Assembly: GCF_000002075.1 (NCBI RefSeq)
Contig: NW_004797296.1
Coordinates: 1,642,925 to 1,706,924, forward strand
DNA length: 64,000 bases
Direction of reading: 5' to 3'
From: Aplysia californica
Lineage: Eukaryota > Mollusca > Gastropoda > Aplysiida > Aplysiidae
Shown: one piece after another, positions 11,991-22,129 of the stretch
Position numbering within the stretch: position 1 is the stretch's first letter
How the letters are laid out: every line of letters starts with the position of its first letter
Position numbers and translations under genes: made by a program
The notes under the pieces: generated by a model
What the model was told of the DNA's origin: nothing
The model's database searches: none
The model's input: only the letters and a program-made list of their open reading frames with translations

Positions 11991-12491
11991 CTTACTAGAA
12001 ATAGAGATAAATTACAGTCAGAGCTCGACCTGTAGACATAACAAATGTTTGATATTTTCAGTCAACACATCATTCAGTATCTCTTGTCATCAAAAAGTAC
12101 TCAACACACAGGATAATAATGACTCTGGGTTCACAAGGAACGGAAAGCAAGAGCGTTCATCGTTGTAGCCACCATTATGTTAGTTGTCTTCTTTACATAC
12201 ACTATCAATAATAATTCATAAAGCACTTCATACACACTAACAAAGATGTCCCTTGATCATGCAACTCAGAAATTTGCATAGACAGAGAGGAAACCATTAA
12301 TAAACATTGAATGGTCCAAATTTTGATGAAGGCAGAGTCCACTCACTGAACCTGAATTCTCATGGCAAAAGAATCATCAGGCCACGTAGCCAATCCATCA
12401 AACTCTCTTTGACGGAAAGCTGAGCGGATTAAGACACATTCAAATTTATCTAGCAACTAATCTTCCTTACTCATTTTGAACTCTAATCAGG
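11991..12491 (-). other. Probable 3' flank/UTR of the TTC9C-like gene
   Basis: This directly follows the stop codon on the minus strand. No AATAAA or ATTAAA in the minus orientation was found here, so the transcript end is not placed. Confidence 0.35.
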
Positions 12492-15400
12492 TCAGGATTT
12501 GAACATAGCTTTGTATTTCTGCGACAATTCCTTGTCCTGTTTCTTGATGGCAACCTTGCAGAGATCAATGTGCTTCCTCACACTTGCATCTATCGGACAA
12601 GAAAACAGAAGAAATATGACTCCAGGAGGTACAAAAAACCCACACATCAATAAGTGCCTACCCTCATGATCTAGATATTAGACGTTATACATAGATACCA
12701 AAATAAGATATTCTACTTTTAAGAAACACAGGAGGAAATATGCATAAATAAAAACGAACACATACACTATAATACACACACACACACAGCACAAATACAC
12801 ACATCCACTCATACAAACCCATAAGGCACTATTACAAATTCTTAAAAGCCACACTGGAGAATTTTCATCCAGATTTTAGTTTTAAGTAAGAGTTTTACTG
12901 CACTTGCAACACAATAAGGTTTATAAATGCCAAACATTTAGTTTTAGTTTTAATAGAGGTTTTACGGCGATCACAACTGTAAAAGGTCATATGAGCGCCA
13001 GAAGATTAGAGGTGTTACAAGAGAGTAACAAACATAAAAAAGAAGAAGGGGAGATAAGGATGATAGATGTTTGATAGGAAAGAAGAAGCAAACCACACCA
13101 GAGCACCCACAACCACCCACGTGCCGAAGATTAGAGATGTTACAAGAGAGTAACAAACCCAAAAAAGAAGGCGAGATCAGGACGATGTTCGATAGGAAAG
13201 AAGGAGCAAACCACACCAGAGTACCCGCCATCCATCCACCATCCAGATTTGCCTACATCAGAGTCATAATAAAAACTGATCAAAGTCCTTATCAACGCAC
13301 ACGCGAACATATGACGTCACATATAATAAACGTCACAAGAAACAAAGACACAATATAGTGCACATCACTGGCCTTACAGTCATTAAGATCTGCATTTTTT
13401 AAAAAGCCTAGGGCTGAGTCATATAGCTGTTATCCTCATCTAGCACAAGCCATTCCCTCAAAAAAGATTATTTGTTAGTAGCTATTACAGAAAGGAGCCA
13501 AATGCAGTATTAGAAGAGGAAATACAGAACAGTAATACTGCATAAGACAGAAAGGAGCACCCCACAGTTTTGGAAAATAAACCTATGCAGCATAAAATAA
13601 TACAAAAGTAAAAAACAATCTGCCTTCCATAATATTAGAGCACTAAAAAATAGAAAATAAAAACAAAATGGTCCATAAGCATTAAAAGTTGCCCCCTACA
13701 CTTTCAGAATATAGATCAATTCGGCATAAAAGCAACTAATTATAAAGATAATCTTGGGCTTTCTATGACGTTCTAGACATAGAAAAGCAAATACAAAAAT
13801 GTCTTATACACATTATTTTCCACTATGTACGAGTGTCTTTGTTATCGTGAGGTCAGCAGAAACATCATAGAAACTATCCACTGATAATGCATCTTTGTAA
13901 AGAGCCTTAGAAAGTGGAGATGAAAGCAGATGACAGAACATGATAAGAGATCAGAAAAGGGAAAGGAGGTGAAAGGAGAACGTTTTAGAGAAGAAAATTT
14001 TTTGTCACTGACAGGTTTCCAACCCGGGACCTATTGAATGAGCCCATCCCCCCCCCCCCTTCCCATAAATTCACCATGACCAAGAAATAGCAAATGCATC
14101 TAATGGCCCAAGGACAAGGGAGTTTTCTCTAATTTTTCAAAAAATTGACCACATCTGCAACTCATGTGTAATACCTTGGCCAGCTTTCTCCAATGCAGTG
14201 AGAGCTTCTTCAAAGTCTCCGAGAGCATATAGCGAGGTCCCTTTTCTGTACAAAGCTTTGACATTACCAGGACAAGATTCAAGAGCTTTATTGCAAAGGT
14301 CAATGACCCTCCTGTACTTTGGCTCTGATTCCTTGAGTAAACATGCTGAGGAAAAAGACAAGTCCATATAAACTGTTTGATCAACCAACATGATATATGT
14401 ACAGTAGAACATGGCTAAAGCTGGACATTTTGTTCCAGAAGAAAAATCTCGCTGTGAGTTCCCGCTATAGGAATGCAAAGAGGAAATTATCGAAAATTTT
14501 CTAAATATCTACATGAATACGTCCCTGCTATATCAATAAAATTTGTGCTCTTGATTAGTCTTCCTTTTCTTGTCAACTTCATTGATTACCTCGGCTTTCA
14601 ATTAGAGTGAGAAGCATTTCCTTTTGTTCTTGTTGGAAGCCATCTTTTCCCCGTTCTCATTGCTTGTGCTGTGTATCATACTGGAAAGGCAACGTACATA
14701 TGCCTATGAGCACCAACGATCGCAATTCAATGAATCAGGAATTCACACACTACATGCTCTCCTCTTTTTTTACTTTTTGGCCTAGCCTAGGGCTATGGCA
14801 TATACACTCTCATCCTGAGCCTCTAAGCTACGGCACATCACTTTTGAAGTGCCTCACGTAACGCTTCTCTCCGCACCAGCTCTCTCTGTCGCCTGCCCCA
14901 CCTCACTCATCACTGGATTGGCCATTCACAACGCCGCACCGCTGAATGCCAGTTTGGAGCCTGCCTACAGCCCCCCAACCCCCTTCCCCCAGCCGGAGCT
15001 TGCTCCATCTCTCCCACTGTATCCGAGTTCGGGCCTTTCCTTGCCCTGCTAAACCCGAGCACAGGTAATTGAGTTTATATATAGAAAAAAAGGGGGATTC
15101 CGGTAAGGTCCCGCTGTAGGGATGGTCCCGCTGTAGCGGGAGCCGCTGTAGTCGAGTTCTCCTGTATTATTTCCTTCAATAAACAAATCCTATATTAAGA
15201 CTGGGATGAGAAAACAAATCCAATAAAAGAAATTTGCATAACTGTTGAAGGAATTAAGAGTTGAAGCAGAAAGTAGTTACATTTATTATATAATTAAGTA
15301 ATTTCTCTGTCGATTAGTCATCTTTGCTCTGTAGCTAACCAGACAATTCAGTTTCAAGGATTTGTCTCAAACTAATGTATAAAGCATCAACTCATCAACA

Positions 15401-17129
15401 TTTTAACTTCCTTAGTTTCATAGTCATTTCTCTAACAAAACTAAACATCTTGATGGCATTGGAACTGTACAAACTCCCCTTTTAAAAAAAAGTTAAGAAC
15501 AAGATTTACAGTACATAAGATGCTTTCTGAAAGAGAACAAAAGCATACATTGGGTCTCTTGTGTACTAGTTAGGTTCTCCATTGCAACACACAGAAGACC
15601 TGAGTTTGATTCCTGACAGGAGAAGCTATTATATTTAGCATCTCCATCTTGTCTATTGATATACTAAATATATTAAGTGTCAGTCCAGGTTCGCTCCTTG
15701 CCTCTGAAAAAATATAAATTGTGATGATGGGGGCATAACAACATATTTACAATCAGGTACAATCGATCAAAAAAGCCTACTTATTGTCAGTAATACATTG
15801 GAGTCCACTTAACAGCAACCCAGATTAGAGCAACCTCTACCAAGCAACAATCTAAGCTCATGTGATATGATTTTCCTCAAATAATAACAGACAGCATCTG
15901 TGTAGCGCAAATTCCCCTTCAACAGTTGTCTATGCGCTTTACAATTTATATTATTCCCCCAACAGACCTGATAGCATTCTGAAACAATCTCAACTTCCAG
16001 AGAAGCATACAGTGCAGGCTGCCATTTTACAGGCGCTAAAACATTAACACACAGTGCTTATAAGATCTCACGCTGTCTACGGACGGGTGCCCACTCACAC
16101 CTGGGTGAAGTGAGGAAAATGTGTGTTAAACGCCTTTCCCAAGGACACAATGTCCGGCCCGAGGCTGAACCACCGAATCCGCAACCTGAAGATTATGAAT
16201 TCAATAGCCTAACCACGAGACTATATAAATAGTTCCCTTCAATAGCAACCTTTTCCTCCAACAACAATCTCCAATGTCTTCATTGTTTGGCAATTTTATT
16301 TTGCCGATACAAAAACAGTGTGAACACAGACTGACTCAAGATGTTTGTGTGCATTGATCCTTCTTCTTTTCTGTATCTCCTCATAACACAATCTCTTGCA
16401 AAAAAATACACCAAGCTCCGGACTGGAGCTCAGTTCATAGCAGGCCACAAAGAACTACCTTACTTCAAAGTATCCGCTGGCAGGCAGGGGTGTCATGGCC
16501 ATTGTGCATAACATAACTCATTTCTGCCCTGTGATCTAGCATCCATTCATTGATATTGCCAATGTTCTCACTTTCGGACATAAAAACGTCACCACATCAA
16601 GCAATTAAGACTTGTGTATGTGAGTGTGTATGTGTGTTGTGTGTGTGTGGGGGGGGGGGGGGGGGGGGGGGGGGGAAAAAAACCACCCCCCCCCCCCCCC
16701 CTTGATAATTCAGCAAAGTATTAACCTTCGCCCAATAACAACCAAAGCTTGCTTCCCAAAAAGGATGCTGTTAAGAAGACATGACTGTACATAAACGAGC
16801 GGGGCAATGAGTGAGGGTTGGGGTTGCTCACCTGCTAAATTGTTGTGACAGTCACAACTCAGTCTCCGAGCTTCAGCCTCCATCTCAGGTGACATCTGTA
16901 CCTTTTCCATCCCAGGGGCATTTTCTCCAAAAGCAGCAGCCAAACCACCAAGAGGGGAGGGAGAGTTGATACTGAGACCTTTGATGTACAGCATGGCTCT
17001 GTGATAACTGCCAACAGCTCTCTGATACTGACCCTCCTTGAAGGCAGCATTGCCTTTATCTTTGAGTTCCCTGGCCTTGAGAACTTTGTCATCATCAGTG
17101 AGTTCTGAACTCTGATGTTTCCCATCCAT
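12492..17129 (-). CDS. TTC9C: Tetratricopeptide repeat protein 9C-like (TTC9 family)
   Basis: There are three coding exons: 17129-16832, 14345-14175 and 12589-12492, with TGA at 12494-12492. Donors are CAG|GTGAGC and AAG|GTATTA; acceptors are CCTCAG and CGATAG. Phases fit throughout (567 nt, 188 residues; human TTC9C is 171). The start has a strong context (GACCATGG), and an acceptor-like TTTTACAG 11 bp before it suggests an upstream non-coding exon. TPR 1 spans about residues 18-50 (ELKDKGNAAFKEGQYQRAVG). A Ser/Pro-rich and acidic spacer follows, then NNLAACLLK. TPR 2 and 3 span about 98-156 (GNVKALYRKGTSLYALGDFE). The C-terminal helix DASVRKHIDLCKVAIKKQDK matches the family. The protein is probably a cytosolic TPR scaffold of unknown partner. 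Intron 1 holds two MITEs, one with a SINE inside it. Confidence 0.88.
12885..13245 (-). repeat. RepB copies, two or three in series
   Basis: Lies in intron 2 of the TTC9C-like gene. A truncated core at 12888-12940 is followed by a fuller copy from 12943 that begins GTTTTAGTTTTAATAGAGG. Its body is repeated from about 13121 (GTGCCGAAGATTAGAGATG). Tails lie toward low coordinates. Confidence 0.75.
13246..14100. other. TTC9C intron 2 remainder, nothing recognised
   Basis: AT-rich. A C run at 14050-14060 is the only notable feature. A short extra exon here cannot be excluded, since the exon 2-3 junction gives a slightly short third TPR. Confidence 0.35.
14400..15166. mobile_element. CAG-ended MITE with TA target duplication
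   Basis: The left end at 14402 (CAGTAGAACATGGCTAAAGC) mirrors the right end at 15164 (reverse complement CAGGAGAACTCGACTACAGC). TA flanks both sides. The motif GGTCCCGCTGTAG is repeated near the right end. CAG ends plus TA duplication fit the Tc1/mariner-pogo type, but no transposase is present. It lies in TTC9C intron 1, 55 bp from exon 2. Confidence 0.75.
15545..15720 (+). repeat. Possible tRNA-derived SINE
   Basis: TGTGTACTAGTTAGGTTCTC (A-box-like) is followed about 35 bp later by CTGAGTTTGATTCCTG (B-box-like). A 3' boundary was not found. Confidence 0.4.
15887..16224 (-). repeat. tRNA-derived SINE nested in a MITE
   Basis: The minus strand begins with TCTCGTGGTTAGGCTATTG (A box) and GCGGATTCGGTGGTTCAGCC. 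It then has the central block CATTGTGTCCTTGGGAAAGG and CCTCACTTCACCCAGGTG. The tail part has TGTAAAGCGCATAGACAAC. It is the same family as 19656-19895 and 42998-43340. The central block resembles domains shared by several mollusc and vertebrate SINE superfamilies, not assigned here. Confidence 0.8.
16649..16701. repeat. G27-A7-C16 tract
   Basis: Twenty-seven G, then seven A, ACC-type bases and sixteen C, preceded by GT repeats. The G and C runs can pair as a hairpin. The length is likely to be error-prone. Confidence 0.9.
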
Positions 17130-17290
17130 GGTCTTAATTCTGTAAAAGTACAGATGGATACACTATTTTGAGCAATGTTATAGAGTCACTGTTTTTGCCA
17201 TCCATCCAGATATTATAGAGTCAAAAATACAAAAAATGGTATACACTATATTCTTATAATTTATCTGATTTTCACCTTATAATAAACACA

Positions 17291-18104
17291 CTGTAGTCTC
17301 CACCTAAGCTCCCAGTGCTTGGGGGCCAGGAAAATTGTGGGATCTTTGACGAATAGGATCTTAGCCGACACATCAAATGGAGAATCCACTGTGACTCATG
17401 TTCAGGCCCACAATTGGTGAAATGGTCTCCCTTTACACTGAAATAAACTGACGTGATCCCTGGGTGGGGTTAACGACTTATGGCCAGCAAAGAGTGGTCA
17501 GCCTTGATGACCAGTGACAATGGCATGAGGCATGCCATTTTCGCTGATTTAATCATGAGTCTCAAGATCTATGTTGACCCTATTGCTCCTCTTCTTTACC
17601 TGACCGAGTTCCCCCACCTCTGTCATAACACAGCACTGTGTTGTGATCGCACCAATTAAAATTCCGTCTGTCTAGCAAATTCATGAGCCTGATATGAACG
17701 TATCGATAGGCCCTACCTACCTACCATGCATGTAATGTAAATTCAGGTAGAGATCTATGAGTTTACACCTCAGTGTGATCCCATCTGGAGCAAACATAGT
17801 ACTATCCAATCGAGATTTACAACGGTGCTGGGATTATATTCTTGCGAGTGGTTGATCTGTGACGCAACAGGCAGTACAATGACTGAAAATTTTAATTGAT
17901 TGATCAATCAGCAATGTGCGCCTGGGTTTTTGCACCGTAAACTATGATCTGAAATATGCGATCTTAGCAACATGTAATCATACAGAGCGGGATCTTACGG
18001 AGGACTTTTATATTATATAGTAAAAATTCTGTTTGATTAAAACAGCGGGATCTTAAAGCGAACCAAAATCGTAGGCGGTGGGATCTTAGGCAGAGGCTAC
18101 TGTA
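17291..18104. mobile_element. GGGATCTTAGGCGG-type MITE, copy 1
   Basis: The ends CTGTAGTCTCCACCTAAGCT and (reverse complement) CAGTAGCCTCTGCCTAAGAT form TIRs. The motif GGATCTTAGSCG repeats near both ends. The interior aligns with 24871-25829 over its whole length, for example TGAGTCTCAAGATCTA and CACCAATTAAAATTC. No coding capacity is seen. It lies about 160 bp upstream of the TTC9C start codon, in the probable promoter or 5' intron. Confidence 0.8.
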
Positions 18105-18790
18105 ACAGAAACAATAATGGATTGCACATAAGGGGGTATGGGACAGGGGAGACATTCATTGCTAACTACTGGACCAGTATTTTTTTTTGTCTTAAAATTT
18201 TGTTCCACGTAAATAACAGGGTGGTACAGATACAAGTCATTTCTTTTACTTCTTCCCCACTTCGAAGGTTCGGTGCAAGACTCCAACAAGCATCATTATT
18301 TAAAGTGTAATTTAGCATAAGTCTTGTATTTACACCTTCCCATTGACTTAGACCCCAAATCAGAGAACTTGGATGAGTTCTACAAAATGAAGTGTGGTAC
18401 CAGATAATGAACTTTGATTCTTTCTATCATCAGCTGTCTTTATCATCGACAAGGTATTAATTTTCAAAATCTTGAAGATGGGCAAGACTTTATTTTAATC
18501 ACAATCAGAAATCTGGAAAGGTCAGCCACAAGGCCATTTCACTAAATATATTTTATTATATTGTGATACAACCATCGAAAGCTTGGAAAAAAGAGAAACC
18601 CAAGCAACTAATTACCAGTCCAAGAAAGAACTTGTGTGTCTTGTTCCATTTGCAGTGGGTAACATGAGGTGCTGGAAATAATTAAGGGGGGAAAACAAGT
18701 GGAAAGGCATGCTAAGAACATGCTCAAGGATGGTTATGGAATTTTAAAAAATTTGTTTGTATTTCAGTTTTATTATAAATCACATGAGAT
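18105..18790. other. Intergenic, nothing recognised
   Basis: No exon, RNA gene or repeat boundary could be supported. Confidence 0.4.
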
Positions 18791-18794
18791 TTTT

Positions 18795-20014
18795 ACTGGG
18801 AGTTTTCCAGCATAAGTACAGTAAGAACGTCAGAGGGACTCACAGAATGGTTCGAGATAACATCCGGCGTAAGACAAGGTAGTGTGCTATCACCACTACT
18901 ATTTATCATATATATATGGATAGAATTACAAAAGAGGTCAACACAGAACCAGATGCCTTAAATGAATTACTCCTCGCTGATGACCAAAACTTGGCACACA
19001 AAGAAGAACGAAGTCTCCAACACCACACCACCAGATTAATCTAAGAATGTAACAACTACGACATGAAGATCAACATTAACAAAACAGAGACAATAAAAGT
19101 AAGCAGAAAGCCAGAACCACTCAGGATACACATCAACAACAAAAGTCTCAGACAGGTCCAAGAATTTAAGTACCTCGGAAGTATATTCACAGAGGATGGG
19201 CGACGGAACAGAAAAATAGAAACATGAGTGCAAAAGGCCAGTAATGTTAGTTACCAGCTTACTCCACTACTGAAACATCCTAACATCCCCATGACAACAA
19301 AACTTAAAATGATCAACGCCATATTCATCCCAACACTCACTTATCAATGCCAAACATGGACCTTGAACAAGACAAACATTAGAGTATAGAATTACAACAT
19401 GTGAAATGCTATGCCTTAAAAAAGTAGTAAACAAGACCAGACGAGACAAAATTAGAAACTCAGTACTCCGAGAAATGGTGGGCACAAATGATGTCATGCA
19501 TCATATCCAACACCAAAGAATCAAATGGTTCGGACATCTCCTACGATTACCAATACACCATCCAGCACAACGAGCCTACATCCCAAAATTCGATGGCAAC
19601 AAGGCTAGAGTGTGACCAAGAAAGACCTGTATAGATGGAGTCAGGGAAACACGGCGAAAATGAAAATGGTGAAATGGTATAGGTTTAACGCCCGTATCAA
19701 CACTATTAGGTTATTTAAGGGGCGGGACTTCCTAGTTTAACGTCCGTCTCTGATAGGACCGAGCCAAGTGGGAAGTTCGTGTAAAGTGCCTTTCCCAAGG
19801 ACACAACGTCAGACCGAGCTGAGGCTCGAACCCCCGAACTCGCAATCTCACGATTACGAGTCCGGTAGCCTAACCACTAGGCTACCGACGCCACCGGGAA
19901 ACACGGCATCCCCCTGACCCAAGCTCTCCGGCTGGCGACAGAGAGACCTCTCTTTCTTCCCGCAATACCCGAAAAAGGGTACAAGGGGCGGATAAAAGAA
20001 AAGTAAAGTAAAGT
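18795..20014 (+). mobile_element. 5'-truncated RTE-like LINE, interrupted by a SINE
   Basis: Reverse-transcriptase pieces in changing frames include VRQGSVLSPLLF (about 18870), an ADD palm motif (LLADDQNLAH, about 18970) and EFKYLGSIFTEDGR (about 19160). After these come INAIFIPTLTYQCQTWTLNK (about 19315) and TRRDKIRNSVLREMVG. The last block is IKWFGHLLRLP followed by PRKTCIDGVRET. The 5' half is missing and several stops and frame changes occur. A SINE splits the C-terminus at 19656. The 3' end is a GTAAAGTAAAG tail. The clade is given as RTE-like from the C-terminal wording; this is tentative. Confidence 0.75.
19656..19895 (-). repeat. tRNA-derived SINE inside the LINE
   Basis: The 12-bp target duplication GGGAAACACGGC flanks it exactly (19644-19655 and 19896-19907). 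On the minus strand it starts GTCGGTAGCCTAGTGGTTAG (A box), then GGGGGTTCGAGCCTCAGCTC (B box), then GACGTTGTGTCCTTGGGAAA. It ends in a short GCCATTTTCATTTTC tail, so it is shorter than the copies at 15887 and 42998. Confidence 0.9.
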
Positions 20015-20215
20015 TTTCCTGCTTGGAATGTTTTATTTAGAGACTTGGTGGATTCAGTTATTGTTAGGGAAGATTCATAATTCGGTGATCTTGTAGTTCC
20101 ATTCGTTAAAGTCCACGACCCATTTGTTTACATCCAGAGAAGGGTACCAGAAAAGAAATCCATAAGTCTTGATAACCAATAAATAGGCAACACAAAGAGC
20201 AGGGATGCAACCTAA

Positions 20216-20456
20216 CTCTGCCGTAAGCTGACAAAATGCCTTTTTTCATTTTGGCGCGAAAATTTTTTATTTGCTAAATCGACAGTCTGACCTGTTACCC
20301 TACTTGTGTAAAAAAGATAAAAGTGAAACTGTGACAAAGTTTTTAAAATAAAATAACATTCAAATTTCGAAAGAACGCCTTTTTATATGGTTACGCTGAC
20401 AATTTTTTAAGAGTTCACCACGGCTTTGGAAAAAAGGCGCCCTGTCAGCAAACTCT
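20216..20456. mobile_element. CTGCCGTAAGC MITE, copy 1
   Basis: The left end CTGCCGTAAGCTGACAAAAT runs into GCCTTTTTT. The right end reads AAAAAAGGCGCCCTGTCAGC. This is the same family as 21840-22077, 56520-57164 and 57461-57699. Non-coding. Confidence 0.65.
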
Positions 20457-20544
20457 GTTCAAGGAAAACGCAGACAGAATGCCTTTTTATTGTCTGGTCC
20501 CAACATTGTAACAGTGATTCTTGTCTTGGGTATGATCATGCACA

Positions 20545-20908
20545 CACAGGCTTATACACACACACACACACACACACTCAAACACACACATATACATATT
20601 ATTACACATGTACACATACAGACTCACAGACACACACTCACATGCACACAAACACACACCACACACACACATACACACACAAACAAACAGTCGTACACAC
20701 AAGCACACTCAGGCTTACACACACACATACACACACACGCACACATGCAAACTCACTCAAACAAACACAGACACACACTCACACACACAAACAAAATACT
20801 TACAAACACACTCACATACACAAACACACACACACACACACAAACACACACTCACTCACTGACAGAGACAAACGCACTCACTCTGACTCACTCATAAAGG
20901 CACACACA

Positions 20909-20960
<52 letters not shown>

Positions 20961-21065
20961 TACTATTATAAAAGCTAACACTGAGAGACAGACGGACACA
21001 CACATTTACACACACACGTGTACACACATACACACACACACACACATTATACACAACACACACGT
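20545..21065. repeat. Complex (CA)n microsatellite block
   Basis: Impure CA repeats over about 520 bp, with pure runs near 20551 and 20903-20955. All overlapping His/Thr- or Val/Cys-rich open frames are artefacts. Confidence 0.95.
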
Positions 21066-21069
21066 ACAC

Positions 21070-21194
<125 letters not shown>

Positions 21195-21839
21195 AGGGAG
21201 GGGGCAGAGAAATGATCGATCTCTTTTTAAAATTTTCATCCATGTGAAGATATCTAGGTGTTATAATAAATATAATATGAAGTATGAAGCGGTTTAAACT
21301 AATATTAATAAATCTCGATGGACAAGACTGCGGACAGGATGACCTCTTTGACGTCACAATGACCCCTAATTCTACTCGAGAACCATGGGCATGGGTGCCG
21401 TCCAGTTGAAATTGCATTGCCTATAAATTGTCCAGTCAGTGGTTAAGTTATCTTTAGATCTAGGCCTATCAGCTTTGACATCAAATGCATACACAGTGGC
21501 TGACCTGCATAGAATCTACCTGACAATTCGAAAACAAAGTTTGCTTATTTGTGGTATCAAATCAGGCTACATGCGACCCACTTTTCTTATTTTGATATGC
21601 TGATTCCGAAAATAAAATCAGTTTTTACCAGCGATTCTACACACATAGTTTAATCATGCAAAACTTCAAAGGGATTCTGTGCCTCATCTCCCGTCTCCCA
21701 ATTCTCACTTATCAATAAAAGGTGTGCACGGCTAAATACATTTCGCAGACACAACACCTTTTTTTCGTGCCAGCGACTAAAAAAAAGGCGTTCTGACAGC
21801 GAACATCTAAAAAAAGGCATTTTTATTAAAACGCAAGAC

Positions 21840-22077
21840 AAAGCTGACAAAACACCTTTTTTCGTGATTATTTGTTTATTTCTCAAAGAAAATAAACAAA
21901 ATTTATGTTGTACATACGGAATGACATTCTGATGAAGGTGCGAGTTCAAACGTTGATGTAGATCTGCTTGTGCAAAATAGTCGAGATATTGTTACTAAAA
22001 TTGTAAGAAAACTGAAAATTGTTGATTTCTCAAAACTGCTCTGGACAAAAAAAGGCGTTTTGTCAGCTTACGGCAGA
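21840..22077. mobile_element. CTGCCGTAAGC MITE, copy 2
   Basis: The right end, read as reverse complement, is CTGCCGTAAGCTGACAAAAC. The left end shows GCTGACAAAACACCTTTTTT without the outermost CTGCCGTAA. A further partial end lies near 21735-21800. Confidence 0.6.
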
Positions 22078-22129
22078 ACAGCAAACATCAACTCCCTGAA
22101 CCCCCCCTCCCCCTCCATATTTTTTTTTT

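Larger units (their letters stand above)
15794..16789. mobile_element. CAG/CAT-ended MITE carrying a SINE
   Basis: The left end (15796, CATTGGAGTCCACTTAACAG) and the reverse complement of the right end (16787, CAGTCATGTCTTCTTAACAG) form imperfect TIRs that both run on into CATCC/CAACC. The internal motif AGCAACC recurs. It is interrupted by a SINE (15887-16224) and contains the G/C tract at 16649-16701. It sits in TTC9C intron 1. Confidence 0.65.

Noticed and set aside
19860-19895. tRNA gene on the minus strand
   Set aside because: A and B boxes are present, but the sequence continues into the SINE central domain and is bounded by the SINE target duplication.
20545-21065. Possible CRISPR-like array because of regular short repeats
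   Set aside because: The repeats are impure CA dinucleotides with no unique equal-length spacers, in an animal genome.
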